Source of the DNA: Mermis nigrescens
Lineage: Eukaryota; Nematoda; Enoplea; Mermithida; Mermithidae
Assembly: GCA_036768485.1 (NCBI GenBank)
Contig: JAVLUZ010000154.1
Location: 3,740,529 to 3,804,528 of the forward strand
Direction of reading: 5' to 3'
Length of the DNA stretch: 64,000 nucleotides
In this document: positions 31,241 through 44,300 of the stretch, piece after piece
Layout: each line of letters opens with the position of its first letter
Numbering within the stretch: the stretch's first letter is position 1
Notes under the pieces: model-generated
What the model saw: the letters and a program-made list of their open reading frames with translations, nothing else
Databases searched by the model: none
Told to the model about the DNA's origin: nothing
Position numbers and translations under genes: made by a program

Positions 31241-32864
31241 TCTTGGCGACCTGGATGCACGATTTTTTTTGCATTCGGCAAAAAAATTTTCCTGATGTCA
31301 GAAGGCATTTTTGGATCGTCTTTGAAGATTTACAAAGATTTTTGGAAGACAAAAACTGCAAAAAAAGTCTAAGATTTGCAAAAATTTTCGGCGTCGATAT
31401 TGACTAATTATTAATCCTATATATCTTTATAATAGCAGAAATCGCATTCCGGAAGGAAAAATGTCAAATTTTGCAGCGCTTCGCGCCGTTTAAAGACGAT
31501 TCTTAATGATTTTTGCCCTCATTGGCGTTATTTTATAGACGTCTCACTTAGAAATATACCTAATATCCCTAGACACAGTGGAGAACTCGCAACTGAATTA
31601 TTTTCTGGGAAATTTATGAAAAACTTGCGTGAAAAGTATGAAGGGTTTTTGTTTTTAAAGAGCTCGTATAATAACAAATTGAGTCAATGAGCTAAAGGAA
31701 TTCATTTTGCAATCGGGACAGAAGATCAGTTTTTCGGAAAACTCTCAAAAACAATTTTTTAGCGGTTTATGGTCAGTCAAACAAAATTCAAAAAATCTAA
31801 TTGGCCGGGCCTATAGCCATTCCATTAAGCCACGTCTTTTTGAAGACGAAAAATTGATTTTAGCCAGCCAGATGGGTGGGACTGTCAGTGATATGATAAA
31901 GGTGGAACAAAATTTTAAAAATCTAATCGGCCCGGCCCATAGGTATTCCTACTAGCCATGAATTTTCGGTTACAAAAAAATGATTATAGTCGGCCAAATT
32001 GGACAATCGGTGACATGGTTTGGCCGGTCCAACCAAATTAAAAAAATCTAATCGGCCGGGCCCATAAGTAATTTATTCTTACTACCACGAATTTTCGATG
32101 ACAAAAAATTGATTTTAGTCCTTAAATGGGATGGTCGTGATATAATATGGTTGGTCAAACAAATTTCAAAAATCTTATTGGCACTGCCCGTAGTCATTCC
32201 TACTAGCCATGAAATTTTGAAGACAGAAAATTGATTTTAGTCGGCCAGATGGGACGGTTGGTGAGATGGTATGCAGTATTTTTTTGTATTCGGCAAAGAT
32301 TTTTCCGAAATAAAAAGACTTTCCACGACCGTCTTTGTACATGCACAAAGATTTTTAATAAGACAAAAACTGTAAAAAGGTGTGAAATTCTCAAAAACTT
32401 TCGACGCTTCGCGCCCAAATGAGTAATTGTTTGTCCTATATGTAGGTAAAATGGCAGAATTTGCATTTAGAATGAAAAAAGTCAAATTTTTTGGCTCTTC
32501 GCGCCATTTGGAGCCAATTTTTAGTAATTTTTGGAGACAGAAACCCAGAAATTAGCTATAAAACATTACCAAAGGTCGAAAAACCCTGTTTTACCACAAT
32601 TAAATTGCTACTGCACCATATTATAGTACACCAGAATTTGCATGTACAGAATGTACAAAGACTTTTGGGACCATCTTTGTACATGTACAAACGGACCTTG
32701 TACAAAAAAAACACTGATGGTACAACAAAACAAAATTTAATAAAATTTTAAAAAACCGATCGGCCTGGCCCATATAGGTATTTCCTGGCCAGATGCGACG
32801 GTCGTTGACATGGTATGGTAGGTTTAAGGAAATTTCATAAATCTAAACGGTCCGGCCCATATTC
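31241..32864. repeat. Degenerate dispersed and tandem repeats (CGCTTCGCGCC and GGCCGGGCCCAT families)
   Basis: Two copies of a dispersed repeat (31241-31500 and 32270-32520) share a TTTGCATTCGGCAAA-like start, an AAGACAAAAACTG stretch and a GCGCTTCGCGCC phrase. A related copy is at about 57450-57610. Between and after them, a unit of about 125 bp with AAAATCTAATCGGCCGGGCC and TTGATTTTAGTCGGCCAGATG repeats from about 31780 to 32230, with a decayed copy at 32740-32860. Reading frames here are repeat by-products. Confidence 0.6.
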
Positions 32865-33626
32865 CTAAGCAAAGAAAAATGCTCCGATGGAAGAAAAAAG
32901 ATGAATATACTTGGAATTGTGAATTCGCAAAATCTGCTAAAAATCACACTTTCTCTAAGCAATGCAAAACATCGAAGTATATTCTGCGGCCTCTAAAAAA
33001 GTGTTTTTTTTAAATAATGTTCAAAGTTTCAGATAAGAGTGTATTAACGAAATCTATAATGTTTATTTTTTAAATTGCTGGCAAGTAGCAACGCCGACTA
33101 GCTTCGAATCCTGATTGATAGAAAACTAAGTAGTATTGTATTTAATGTTGTTCTATTTTGTTATGAGCATTATACTCGTAGCAAGCAAGGCAGGGGCCTA
33201 TTTATTAGTGCACACAATCGTTACGGGCATACTAGTGTACCTAGATTTAGTCTGTTTCAAGTCAACTTACGCGTTTCCTTCCGTTTTAAACCAACAATTT
33301 CTTCAATTGTCTTGGATGCATCGATGTTTGCTATTTAATTCAATTGGCTTAGAAAGACTGTTAGTTTACTCGATATCATTTCCCATAGCTACTGCATGGC
33401 TAACGTGCTGCTTTTTCAATCATTTTTATGCTTAAATATTTATTTTAATCTGTTGGCCGCAGAATATACTTCGATTTTTGGCGCTGCTTAGAGAAAGTGT
33501 GATTTTTAGCAGATTTTGCGACTTTAGGTAGATTTTTCCTAGTCCCATCCTTTTACATACTTAATAATCCACAATTCCAAGTATATTCATCTTTTTTTGT
33601 TCCATCGGAGCATTTTTCTCTGCTAG
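32865..33626 (+). mobile_element. Tc1/mariner-type miniature element, copy b
   Basis: This has the same structure as the complete copy at 41347-42121: AAAGAAAAATGCTCCGATGG near the left end, and its reverse complement at the right end followed by TA. The left arm carries an internal deletion and its terminus has mutated (CTAAGCAAAG). The interior, with GCACACAATCGTTACGGGCAT, matches the other copies. Confidence 0.75.
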
Positions 33627-34989
33627 TACCCTACTTTTAATTGGCATGATTTGAGTACATCAGTCAGTAAACACAAGCAGTAACATGCCACAATAATGAC
33701 ATCAGTCCAAGAATGCGGAAAACAATATTGTTCTTAACATCAGCATTATCCTTTTTAAACAAGACAACCTTACATTATTCAAACAGATCAAAGTTTTTCA
33801 GCATAAACTTTACGCCGATGTCAAGTGTAAGGAACACTAACGCTCAGATTTTGAAGTAAAATAAGTCTGTAGTATGAAGTACATTTTAACAACAAATGAA
33901 TAGTGCAAACTTTACACAACTACTAGGTGTAGAGAAAACTAACAGTCAGATTCCCAATTCTGATTTTACGTAGAACATTTTGGAAAACAATTAAGCTTTC
34001 GAAAGGCTTCAGAACTAAAGTTAATATGCAGCGTAAACTTTAACCAACCACAGAGTGTAAAGAAAATTTCAGTCGGACTCGTAATTCTGATATTACTCTG
34101 ATACTACGATCAACATTTACGAAAAAATTAAGTCTCCACAATGGCCCGAGGACAAATAAATATCATATGTAAACCAGTTTACACCACACTCGAGTGCAAA
34201 GAAACTGGCGTGTCACATTTGGTTTCTGGTTCATATTTAGACTTGAGATTATGTCCAGACTTTCTATCTTCAAAAAGGTGCAAAATTAATACAAAGGGAT
34301 AAAAACGTCCAAATTTTCTGGCGCTTTGCGCTGGATTTACCTCAAGTACACTTTTTGCCTTCTTAACCGCCTCAGAACTTGGCTGAAAAGAAGAAGACAG
34401 AAACACGAGGAAGTCCCCCATTTGTTTGACTTTACACCTCCCAAAAAAGGTAAATATTGATGTAAACAAACGCAATTCGTTGTGACGCGTACCCCTTAGA
34501 AAGTACTTTATTTTCATCTTATTTGACCTCGCCCGACTTCTTAAAAAAGAAAGTGGCGAACAAAAAAATGAACAAACACGTATTTTCCACTGTCCAACAC
34601 TTTGTAAACTTTAAAAATCTGAACCTGACACCTCAGCTTTCGAACTTTACACCCCCATAGACAACTCAATATTACGTTTTTTTGAACGCGGCTTGCTTCG
34701 ACGTTTAGCCCTTAAAAGTTACGTTGTTTCAATTTTATTCAATTCATCTTAACTCATAATTGGAAATCTTGGTAGAGAAAACTTGGACAAAATCTGTATT
34801 TTTTTCTCATTCACTAGATTGTAAAGTTCAAACCCCTAGTACTGTGTATTGATTGTAGAAAAGTTTGTTGGTAAGCGCAAGATAGCCCTTAATCCGTAGT
34901 ACATTTCTGTCAGAAAATTTCTTTAAACTTATAACCAGAGTTATTTTGACCGACATAAAAAAGTAGAAAACTCGACCAAATGTGTCTTT
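33627..34989. repeat. Repeat unit with GTAAACTTTACAC phrases, duplicated further right
   Basis: 33627-34200 is repeated directly at 35559-36090 and inverted at about 40500-41345. 34430-34880 is repeated directly at about 38930-39360. Phrases such as GTGTAAAGTTTACACTAC recur in degenerate form. No protein motif is seen. Confidence 0.65.
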
Positions 34990-35089
34990 NNNNNNNNNNN
35001 NNNNNNNNNNNNNNNNNNNNNNNNNNNNNNNNNNNNNNNNNNNNNNNNNNNNNNNNNNNNNNNNNNNNNNNNNNNNNNNNNNNNNNNNN
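34990..35089. other. Assembly gap (100 N)
   Basis: This is a run of exactly 100 unspecified bases. It falls between two direct copies of the same repeat, where assemblers often fail. Confidence 0.99.
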
Positions 35090-35558
35090 TAAAGTTGTTT
35101 TATTTTGTTATTAGCATTATAGCAAGCAAAGCAGGGGCCGATTGATTAGTGCACACAATCGTTTCGGGCATGCTAGTGTATCTACATTTAGTCTGTTTCA
35201 AGTCAACTTACGCGTTTCCTACTGTTTTAAACCAACCAAGTCTCCAATTGTCTTCGATGTTTTGCTATTTCATTCGATTGGCTTAGAAGACGGTTAGTTT
35301 ACTCAATATCATTTCCCATAGCTACTGCATAGCTAACGTGCTGCTTTTTCAATCACTTTTATGCTTAAATATTTATTTTAATCTGTTGGCCGCAAAATAT
35401 ACATCGATTTTTTTGCGTTGCTTAGAGAAAAGTCTGATTTTTAGCAGATTTTGCGACTTTAGGTAGATTTTCCTAGTCCCTCCTTTTACATCCCTAATAA
35501 TCCACAATTCCAAGTATATTCATCTTTTTTGTTACATCGGAGCATTTTTATTTGCTAG
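35090..35558 (+). mobile_element. Tc1/mariner-type miniature element, copy c (left part in gap)
   Basis: The interior and right terminal repeat (ending TTTGCTAG, then TA) match copies a and b. The left arm is lost in the N gap. Its right end is 1932 bp from that of copy b, giving the period of the direct duplication. Confidence 0.75.
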
Positions 35559-36090
35559 TACTTACTTTTAATTAGTTTGATTAGAGTACATCAGTCAGTA
35601 AACACATACAGTAACATGCCATTATAATGACAGCAGTCCAAGAACACGAGGAAACAATACTGTTCATAACATCAGCATTATCCTTTTCAAACAAGACAAC
35701 CTTACATTATTTTAACAGATCAATGTTTTTCAGCATTAACTTTACGCAAATATCAAGTGTAAGGAACATTAACGCTCAGATTTGGAAGTAAAATATTTTT
35801 GTAGTATAAACTACATTTTAACAACAAATGATTAGTGCACACTTCACACAACTACTAGGTGTAGAGAAAACTAGATGTCAGATTCTCAATTCTGATTTTA
35901 CGTAGAACATTCTGAAAAAATTAAGCTTCCACAAGGCTCTAGAACAAGAGTTGACTTTATATGCAGTGTAAACTTTACACAACTACAGAGTTTGGGAAAA
36001 TTTCAGTCGGATTCGTAATTCTGATATTACGATCAACATTTATGAAAAAATTAAGTCTCCACAATGGCCTAAGGACAAATAAATATCAGA
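35559..36090. repeat. Direct duplicate of 33627-34200
   Basis: Sequence from TTACTTTTAATTAG through AGTCTCCACAATGGCC follows the earlier copy closely, with small indels. Confidence 0.7.
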
Positions 36091-36744
36091 TGTGTTAACG
36101 TAGACTCAGGCTACGTTCACTTCGCTTACTTAACCCGAATCTCAAGCTTATGCGCTCACACGGGGGTTCTCGCCCTTTTAAGGAGGTCGATCACCAGCCG
36201 GCGATTCGGGGGTAAGCGGCCGGCCTATTCAAGGTAGCCCGTCCCTCTACGCACGCACCTAGTGAAACTTACTTACTTAACCCTTTGAGATTAAGTACCT
36301 AATTAAAGTAAGTTCCCCGGAAACCTAATTGAGGGCTCTGAAAGATTATTATTTAACTTGTTTTGGACCGAATTCCGGTGCTTGAAAATATTAAGAGGTT
36401 CCTAAGTATAGTGTAGCACAAGGACAGAATTCAACAGCACGGAAATTCAACCGAGCCCAGCATCGTTAATTAAATAATTAATTTTTACAATATTTTTTGG
36501 ACTGAAAAATTATGACGCAATTAAAAAGCGACAGCATGGAGGATACATGCTGCCGACCGTTGTGTTACGCTAATCGGGTCAAATCAAACAATGCAATTAA
36601 ACAAGGGCACAAAGCCCTGCCAAAGGCATACAGCAACTGATGCTAATTGGCATAAACACGAATGATTAAAAACAAAGCGTACGGCGAAAAGAAGCGTGCA
36701 CACTACGCAGGAAAACTAACAGACGAGTTCTGCAGCCAAGCAGA
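36091..36744. other. Non-repeated stretch, no gene
   Basis: A GC-richer patch (36095-36260) is followed by ordinary AT-rich DNA. TTAACGTAGACTCAGGCTACG near 36093 contains a short inverted repeat. No gene is supported. Confidence 0.35.
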
Positions 36745-36912
36745 TAAAAAGATTGTGACCCGCTTGACCCACCGTCCCGCTAGACCCACCGTCCCACTAG
36801 ACCCACTTCTTCGTCCCGCTAGACCCACCGGAAGTCTCGCTAGACCCACCACGTGCATAATGAGGTGTCCCGCTAGATCCACCGTTTCGCAACCGTCCCG
36901 CTAGACCCACTT
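36745..36912 (-). repeat. 17-bp array GTCCCGCTAGACCCACC, left block
   Basis: About eight imperfect copies of GTCCCGCTAGACCCACC occur, some separated by unique spacers including ACGTGCATAATGAGGT. The block is the reverse complement of the one at 37905-38078, including the spacer order. Confidence 0.8.
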
Positions 36913-37904
36913 TCTCGGAAGACCCGTCGAAAAAATGAAGACATACATATTACACGTGAAATGAAAAATAGTTATCAAGACGCTTAAGTGAATTCTGCAA
37001 AATTTTTTGTAATCATTAATTAAAAAGCAAGTTTGAGGTGTGCAATAGTCAATAACAAGCGGTTAGTTTGTTTTCATGAATGTGCAATCGTATATGAATT
37101 AACATATCATTCGAAAAAAGTTTCGTTATTATCAGCTTCACAGACTAACATAGCTGACTCCATATAACGAATTAAAACGAAATTAGCGAGACCGAAATTC
37201 ATGGCTCGATTCGAAATCAAAATTTCTATATAGTATTTGAAACGATGAAATAAAGTGAGCACATAGACATTAGCGCTTCTTAGTCCTATTTTTGAAAATA
37301 GATTCGGATTTATTGACATTGACCTAATTAAAGATTTTCGATTTTTTAGTGAGAATTTGTAACATTCGCTCGGCCCGATTATTGTTGAGCCGTCTTTGTG
37401 AAATGCCTACATGCTTTTCATCATATCCATATGTGCATACCTGTACTGTTATCGGAATGCAGTGTCAACGCTTCAATCTGTGTTGCCTACTTAGCATATG
37501 GAAATTCCCTGATCGGAGGATACAAAGTGTACAGTACCATTACGATAATAAGCAAAAAATGCACTCTGAAATGTGATTGTCAAGAGTGTATGTCCTTGAC
37601 ATGAAAAATAGAAATTCATTCTTAAAAAATTATCGGCCATGGCTGGTTACTTACCATGCCACACACATGCACGCACATATCTTCTTTGCATGTTATAATT
37701 TGTAATATACACAATTTCATTGCAATAATATACAAAATTTATTTATTTAATAATTAAATTTAATTCATTAGGTGATTAATTAAATGTAATTATTTTTAAT
37801 TAATTATTTATATATTTGACTAAACATACATATATACTTGAATGGATACACTTTGAAAGCATTTCTGTTTTTGCTTTTGAGCGCACATAATTTTTCTTCT
37901 CTGG
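36913..37904. other. Spacer between the inverted 17-bp arrays, no gene
   Basis: About 1 kb of AT-rich sequence with a TTAATTAAA-rich patch at 37740-37810. Short frames at 37107-37604 show no motif. Confidence 0.4.
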
Positions 37905-38078
37905 TGGGTCTTCCGAGACAGTGGGTCTAGCGGAACGGTCGCAATACGGTGGGTCTAGCGGGACACCTCATTATGCACGTGGTGGGTCTAGCGAGACTTC
38001 CGGTGGGTCTAGCGGGACGAAAAAGTGGGTCTAGTGGGACGGTGGGTCTAGCGGGACGGTGGGTCTAGCGAGACGGGA
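37905..38078 (+). repeat. 17-bp array GGTGGGTCTAGCGGGAC, right block
   Basis: About eight copies with the same interspersed unique spacers as the left block, in mirrored order (ACCTCATTATGCACGT in the middle). The pair forms subterminal inverted arrays around a 1-kb core. Confidence 0.8.
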
Positions 38079-38690
38079 CTGATAAAAAGGCACGTATGGA
38101 GTCTGCTCACGCACGGCGTCGAAAAGAAGAAAGATACGCTCAGCGCGGAAGCTGGCGGAGAGGCTCTCAGGCTCAAAAACTAATTGTAAAATGTAAAATC
38201 TTAAAGTGCTGTCAAAACTGCGCTCGCGCGCAGTTTTAACTGACGCGGAAAAAGAGGCGTAACAACACGAACCAAGAGATATGGAAAGGATCTATGAATA
38301 CGACAATAGGCCTATGGGCAAAAGCTTTCACGGTAAAGGTGTGTACAAACAGAGACAGGCAGCAACATATGAGACACACATATGATCTTTTAACACACGT
38401 AAGATATGAAACACATATATCAATTCGTACTCAAGTCGCATTAAGCCCGAGTGCCCATTTTCCTATCCCGGATTTTGATTGAAAATATGTGTGGGAAAGG
38501 AATGAAAAATAATGATAATTTTAGGGGAAGGTGGTCCCGGGCGACTCGCTTCAAGCGTTGCGCTTAACGGTCGTGTACGTGCGTGTGGAAATTGAGCACA
38601 AGAATGTACATCTGGGGCAATCAATCGGTTTTTTTCATCTGTTTCTTAAAACCCAAACCGATTTTTTTCCCAAAAAAATTTTTTCAGTGT
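38079..38690. other. No supported gene
   Basis: There are short GC-richer patches (38090-38270) but no convincing ORF. Confidence 0.35.
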
Positions 38691-41346
38691 AAAGTTTTAC
38701 AAACATAAGTTTGGCCTATACAAAACGTACTAAACGTACTAATCAAAGGGCTACAAACTGGCCCAGACCGAATTTATTTACACTCCACTTTCACTGTTCA
38801 GAAGTCGGGAAAGGTCGAATAGGTTAAAATTGAAGTACTTTCTAAGGGGTGGCGAACAAAAAATATGAAGTGAAGAAGTCGGAAGAGGACGAATAGGATA
38901 AAAAATAAAGTACTTTTTAAGCGGTGGCGAACAAAAATATGGACAAACACGTATTTTTCACTGTCCACACATTGTAAACTTAAAAATCTGAACCGAACGC
39001 CCCATTGTAGCCCTTTGATTGAAGTACGTTTGTATATGCCAAACTTATGTTCCGCAAAATATTTGATATGATTTACCAATTAAATACGAAAAAACCTGCT
39101 TTTTCCGCCCATTTTACACCTCAGATTTCGAAATTTACACCCCCATAAACAACTCAATATTACGTTTTTTTGAACGCGGTTTGCCTCGACGTGTAGCCCT
39201 TGAAAGTTACTTTATTTTCATCTATTCAAATTATCTTAACTCATAACCGAAAAAGTTGGCAGAGAAATCTTGGACAAAATCTGTTTTTTTACTTATCCAC
39301 TAGAGTGTAAAGTTTAAACCCCTGGTACTGTGTATTGATTGTAGAAAAGTTTGAAGGTCAGATTCGTTATTCTGACCTCACAGAGAACAGTTTCCGGATA
39401 CGAGTCAGGGACACGTTTATCAAGTCTAGAAATGGACCAGGAACCAAATTTGATATGCCAGTCTGGCACATATGTTTACACTCTACGGTGTTGTAAAGTA
39501 GTTACACCAATTGTTAGTTTGCCCATAGAACATTATGTAGACTTAATTTTTTCATAAATATTAATCGTAATATCGGAACAATATCAAAATTACGAATCTG
39601 ACTAAAATCTTCTTTACACTAGGTGTTTACATGAAGTTTACACTACATATGTATTTATCTTCGTTTTTGAGCATTCCAGAAACCTAATTTTATCCTGGAG
39701 TCTAGAAGTTTTCAAAGGATCATATGTGAGACGTCACGTAGGTGCGTTTGTTTACATCCAACAGTGATGTAAAGTAGTTTACACTCATTGTTTATATGTC
39801 CTCAGACCATTGTAGAGACATAATTTTTTCATGAATGTTGATCATAATATCCGAGTAATTTTTTACACTGCATGTTAGCCTTTGTTCTAGAGCATTGCAA
39901 AATCCGAAATTTTTTCCTGAGATATAAAAATTTACAGGGAATGAAATATATACGTCAGTTGGGCGCGCTTGCTTACACTCAGCAGTATTGCAAAGTGGTT
40001 TAAACCTAATGTTTATTGTCTTTAAAACATTATGGACTCATTTTTAAATAAATGTTGAAAGTAATATGGGAGCAATATCAAAATTACGAATCCGACTAAA
40101 ATATTCTTTACGCTATGTGTTTGTGTAAAGTTTACATTACGTGTTAACCTTAATTCGATAGACTTGCAGAGACTTTGTAACTGAAGTCAAGAAATTTTCA
40201 AGGATTCATATGTGAGACATCAATTAAGTGAGTTTGTTTACCCTCAAAAGTAATCTAAAGTGATTTAAAAATTATGTTCAAGTGTCCTTAGATCATTGAA
40301 GAGATGTAATTTTGTCTTAAATGGGTTGCATTAAAGTTAAATCCTTCTTAGCCGTGTTTATAATATGTTTCACAAAATCTTGCACATGGAGAGCTATCGT
40401 TTAATTGATGTAAATTGCCTGCAAAAGTGGTTTAAAATGAACCAGCAATCACACTACTGTGCACAGAAGTCGACAAAGATATGCAGCTTTATTGTAATCA
40501 TGTACATTAATAAGCCGTAAACTGTTAGTATTCTCTACACCTAGTAGTTGTGTAAAGTTTGCACTATTCATTTGTTGCTAATATGTAGTCTATACTACAA
40601 ATTTATTTTACTACCAAATCGAAGCGTTAGTGTTCCTTACATTTGATATTTGCGTGAAGTTTTTGAATTTTTGCCGAAAAACTTTGCCTTCTAATTTACC
40701 AACATCCCGCCTTTTCCATTTTCTTAAAGTTTAAAATCTTTTATAAGTCTCTTAATAATTTAATAGTAGGTTTTAACTTTAAGTTTCTCTTGGTTTACAA
40801 CTCTCGCTTAGCAAGCTCATTTTTCAAAACTTTTTCATGGTGATCAGATTAGTCGCGTTTAGTTTGGAATTGGTGGACGGTCGTTATTTTATTACTCGGC
40901 TTAAATAAACCAAGTGACTATCTTTTGATTATTTTCTTTATCGCAAATTCAAACACCCTATTTTCAATTTGAAAATTGACCCAATTTTCAATTTGAAAAT
41001 TGATCCAATTTTTCAATTTGAAAATTGAAAATTGGGTGTTTTCAATTTCAAAAGTCACAACACATTGTGCTTGTGTATTGATTGAGTGAGGATTTGCAAT
41101 GTGAATTCGTTGGTTAAATATTTGTGCTTGATTATAAGTGAACTGCACATTAAGAAGAAATAACTTAATGGAGTTTTAATTTGAAAATGGATGGTGTCAA
41201 TAAGGTTGTCTTGTTTAAAAAGGATAATGCTGATGTTAAGAACAATATTGTTTTCCGCGTTCCTGGACTGTTGTCATTATTGTGGCATATTACTGATTGT
41301 GTTTACTGACTGATGTACTGAAATCACGCTAATTAAAAGTAGTGTA
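38691..41346. repeat. Inverted and direct copies of the 33.6-35 kb repeat
   Basis: Several stretches mirror or repeat 33627-34990. A perfect-looking nested inverted repeat of TTTTCAATTTGAAAATTG units lies at about 40955-41045. The block ends against the TA of miniature element a. It has no coding motifs. Confidence 0.6.
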
Positions 41347-42121
41347 CTAGCAAAGAAAAATGCTCCGATGGAACAAAAAAGATGAATATACTTGGAATTG
41401 TGGATTATTATGGATGTAAAAGGAGGGGACTAGGAAAAATCTACCTAAAGTCGGAAAATCTGCTAAAAATCACACTTTCTCTAAGCAACACAAAAAATCG
41501 ATGTATATTCTGCGGCCTCTAAAAAAGTGTCTTTTTTAAATAATGTTCGAAGTTTCAGATAAGAGTGTATAAACGTAATCTATCAAGGTTACTTTTTTAA
41601 ATTGCTGGCACCTGATTGATAGAAAACTAAGAGGTATTGTATTTAAAGTTCTTTTATTTTGTTATGAGCATTATAGCAAGCAAAGCAGGAGCCAATTGAT
41701 TAGTGCACACAATCGCTTCGGGCATGCTAGTGTATCTACATTTAGTCTGTTTCAAGTCAACTTACGCGTTTCCTACTGTTTTAAACCAACCATGTCTTCA
41801 ATTGTCTTCGATGTTTGCTATTTCATTCAATTGGCTTGGAAGACTGTTAGTTTACTTAATATCATTTCCCATAGCTACTGCATAGCTAACGTGCTGCTGT
41901 TTCAATCATTGTTATGGTTGAATATTTATTTTAATCTGTTGGCCGCAGAATATACATCGATTTTTTGCGTTGCTTAGAGAAAGTGTGATTTTTAGCAGAT
42001 TTTCCGACTTTAGGTAGATTTTTCCTAGTCCCCTCCTTTTACATCCATAATAATCCACAATTCCAAGTATATTCATCTTTTTTGTTCCATCGGAGCATTT
42101 TTCTTTGCTAGTATGACAATT
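41347..42121 (+). mobile_element. Tc1/mariner-type miniature element, complete copy a
   Basis: This 775-bp element has inverted repeats of about 170 bp beginning CTAGCAAAGAAAAATGCTCC, flanked by TA on both sides. The interior has no transposase. TA duplication is the hallmark of Tc1/mariner mobilisation. Three relatives lie in this window (copies b, c, d). Confidence 0.82.
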
Positions 42122-43974
42122 CTTGATGCAGGCTTGCAGGCCGCAGAGGTCGACGTGCTTCCGCTTACTTAGGTCAATATTGTCGTTCTTTATTGTTTCA
42201 TTGATTTCCTATTCTAATAAGCGCAGAACTTGTTGTCTACCGAGGAAAAGTCAAAAATCGTCATGATCGTACATGGGCAGCAGTCAAACTCAGAGAGGGG
42301 GAGGGGATTAAAAGCGGCGAAAATCTCGAAAAACATGCCAGTTCCATTCTGGGGTCTATCGATTTTTCTGAGGTCTAATGGATTCTGGTATAACTGCCAG
42401 AATAACTGTGGTCATATATAACTGTGGTCACGATCATGGATGCACAGCATGGCGAAGCTGAGGGTCAGCCGGTCTAAGGAAGGAGAGTCAAAATTTGAGT
42501 TTTGTTGGACCAAAATGACCTCAAAAACGGGTATAAGTGCTAAAATTGCATCAAAACTATTTTCCTCATAACATTTCTTATTTTTCCATTATGAGGGTTC
42601 TAGAACCCCAGGCCCCTTTGAATGTCTAGTAACGATCTTGTATTTTTTTAAATAAATGTTAGGATCTACCCAAGTTCCACGTTCACTCGCTCTCCGTTTC
42701 GCGATTCAAAGCCAAAGCATATGTGTAGTATGTATGCATGCCTGTAATCAGGATTTGGCCAAGGGAGTAGGGGGCGGACCCAACATAAATTGGTCTATAT
42801 CTCTTAAAATTCAACGATATAGCTCGCAAAAACCGCATTTTAAGACGTTTTTCGACATGCTCTATCGATTAAGATCATAAACTTAAAAAAAATTTTTCTC
42901 ATGAAAAGCTATGTAAGAAGTGTCATTTTTCGGTGGAAATATCACATCCAGCACGATGCGCCGAAAATTTGTAGATTTTGGGGCTGCCCCCGCGCCCCCT
43001 CTTAAATACGGCCCTGTATGTACGTATGTATGCAAGATCAAACGAAGGTACCTAAATTTTGTTTTCCTGTCAAGGCCGTGCGTTTTTGATGCCGCATTGG
43101 TAACAAGTCGCCCCACATGTACGCTTATGACGGCTGGTCAGCAACTTCCGTTAATTTTCCAGCATGGTAAATTCGATTACAATGCAGCTGATGTTGCCAC
43201 GTTGTCTAGCAAACGAAAAGTGAGTTCAGGGGGTAATAATTTTAAATGTAGGCGCCCCTGTCTACCTTTCTAAATTGTAATAAAAAATACTACATATCTA
43301 ATGACCTTGTCGTGCTGGCGATTTTGCCCATTAGACCAAGAATTAGCTGCTGAGATAACAATTATTCATTCAACGAATAACGTAAGTATGTGGTTCGTTT
43401 GTTCTTCTAGTTGAAAGTTTTAAAAAGCTTCGGCTGTTGAGGAACAGAGCGAAACTAATCAGAAATTAAGAATCGAAAACCCTAATTTTCGATAAAAAAT
43501 CGACTATCACAACTTTTTAGTTGGAATTTACAAAATGCAGCAATGCTTTTAGAAGATGAGAAGAAGAGTTACGTAATTACTTTCATTAGATCCTTCGCCA
43601 TAATCTTGCGAATGCTAAACCTTATATTGAAAGAAGCACGCAATGAAAAAATATTTAGTTTGGAATGATCAGACATGCACGTGGGGGGATTCGGGGAGAC
43701 CACTAGAATGGAAAAATGGAAAATTTTCTCGGAAAAAATAAGGCAAAATGAAGGCAAAAACGGATGAAAATTGAAAATTTTGTCTGAAAGTGCTTTAAAT
43801 TGGCCAGAAATTGTGTAATAACGTAATTTCACAGCTATTTTAGCGCTTGTATTAGTTTTTGAGGTGATTTTTGGACTAAAAAATTTCAATTCCTCACCCC
43901 CTCAAATTGACTGACCCCTCAGATTAGCCATGATGTGCATCTGTGTGTATTTGACTTACCTGCCCAAGTTATTT
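42122..43974. other. No supported gene
   Basis: An interval at about 42735-43025 has GGATTTGGCCAAGGGAG at one side and CGCGCCCCCTCTTAAATACG at the other, like hAT-type miniature ends. I could not fix a target duplication. Frames here show no family motif. Confidence 0.35.
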
Positions 43975-44300
43975 AATTCATTGAAGGTTGCCATATGCTT
44001 CATTGAAGCTCCGGACACCACCACTGATGCAATGCTTTTCAGTCGAGAAGTGCCTGCAGCGAACTGGAAAATGATCAAGCTGCAAGTAAAGTATAAGCCT
44101 GTGGAAGCAGCTGTGACAGCTGACAAGGCGCCAGCTGGAGCCAGCAAATCGGCTGGAGCAAAAGCTGCTAGCAGCCCCAGCTGAAGGAGTACCAGCACCA
44201 GCTGAAGGAGCACCAGCCCCAGCTGAAGGAGTACCAGCACCAGCTGAAGGAGCGCCAGCTGAAGCAGCGGCACCCGGCGAACCACCAGCATGGGCATGAT
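43975..44300 (+). pseudogene. Possible 3' coding exon with Ala/Pro/Glu repeat, frameshifted
   Basis: After an AG at about 43985 one frame reads a plausible protein segment to about 44180 (E-A-P-D-T-T-T-D-A-M, then N-W-K-M-I-K-L-Q-V-K-Y-K, then Ala/Lys-rich). One base out of phase, the sequence continues as P-A-E-G-V-P-A repeats to a TGA at about 44300. Codon composition is GC-richer than the surroundings. I do not recognise the protein. It could be the last exon of a host gene, a retrocopy, or chance. Confidence 0.3.

Noticed and set aside
36662..36904. Plus-strand Arg/Pro/Thr-rich frame
   Set aside because: It reads through the 17-bp CCCGCTAGACCCACC array.
42735..43025. Possible hAT-type miniature element
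   Set aside because: End-like phrases exist, but no convincing 8-bp duplication or matching inverted ends were found.
43956..44297. Minus-strand Leu/Gln-rich frame
   Set aside because: It is the complement of a CAGCTGAAGGAG-type repeat; no support as a protein.
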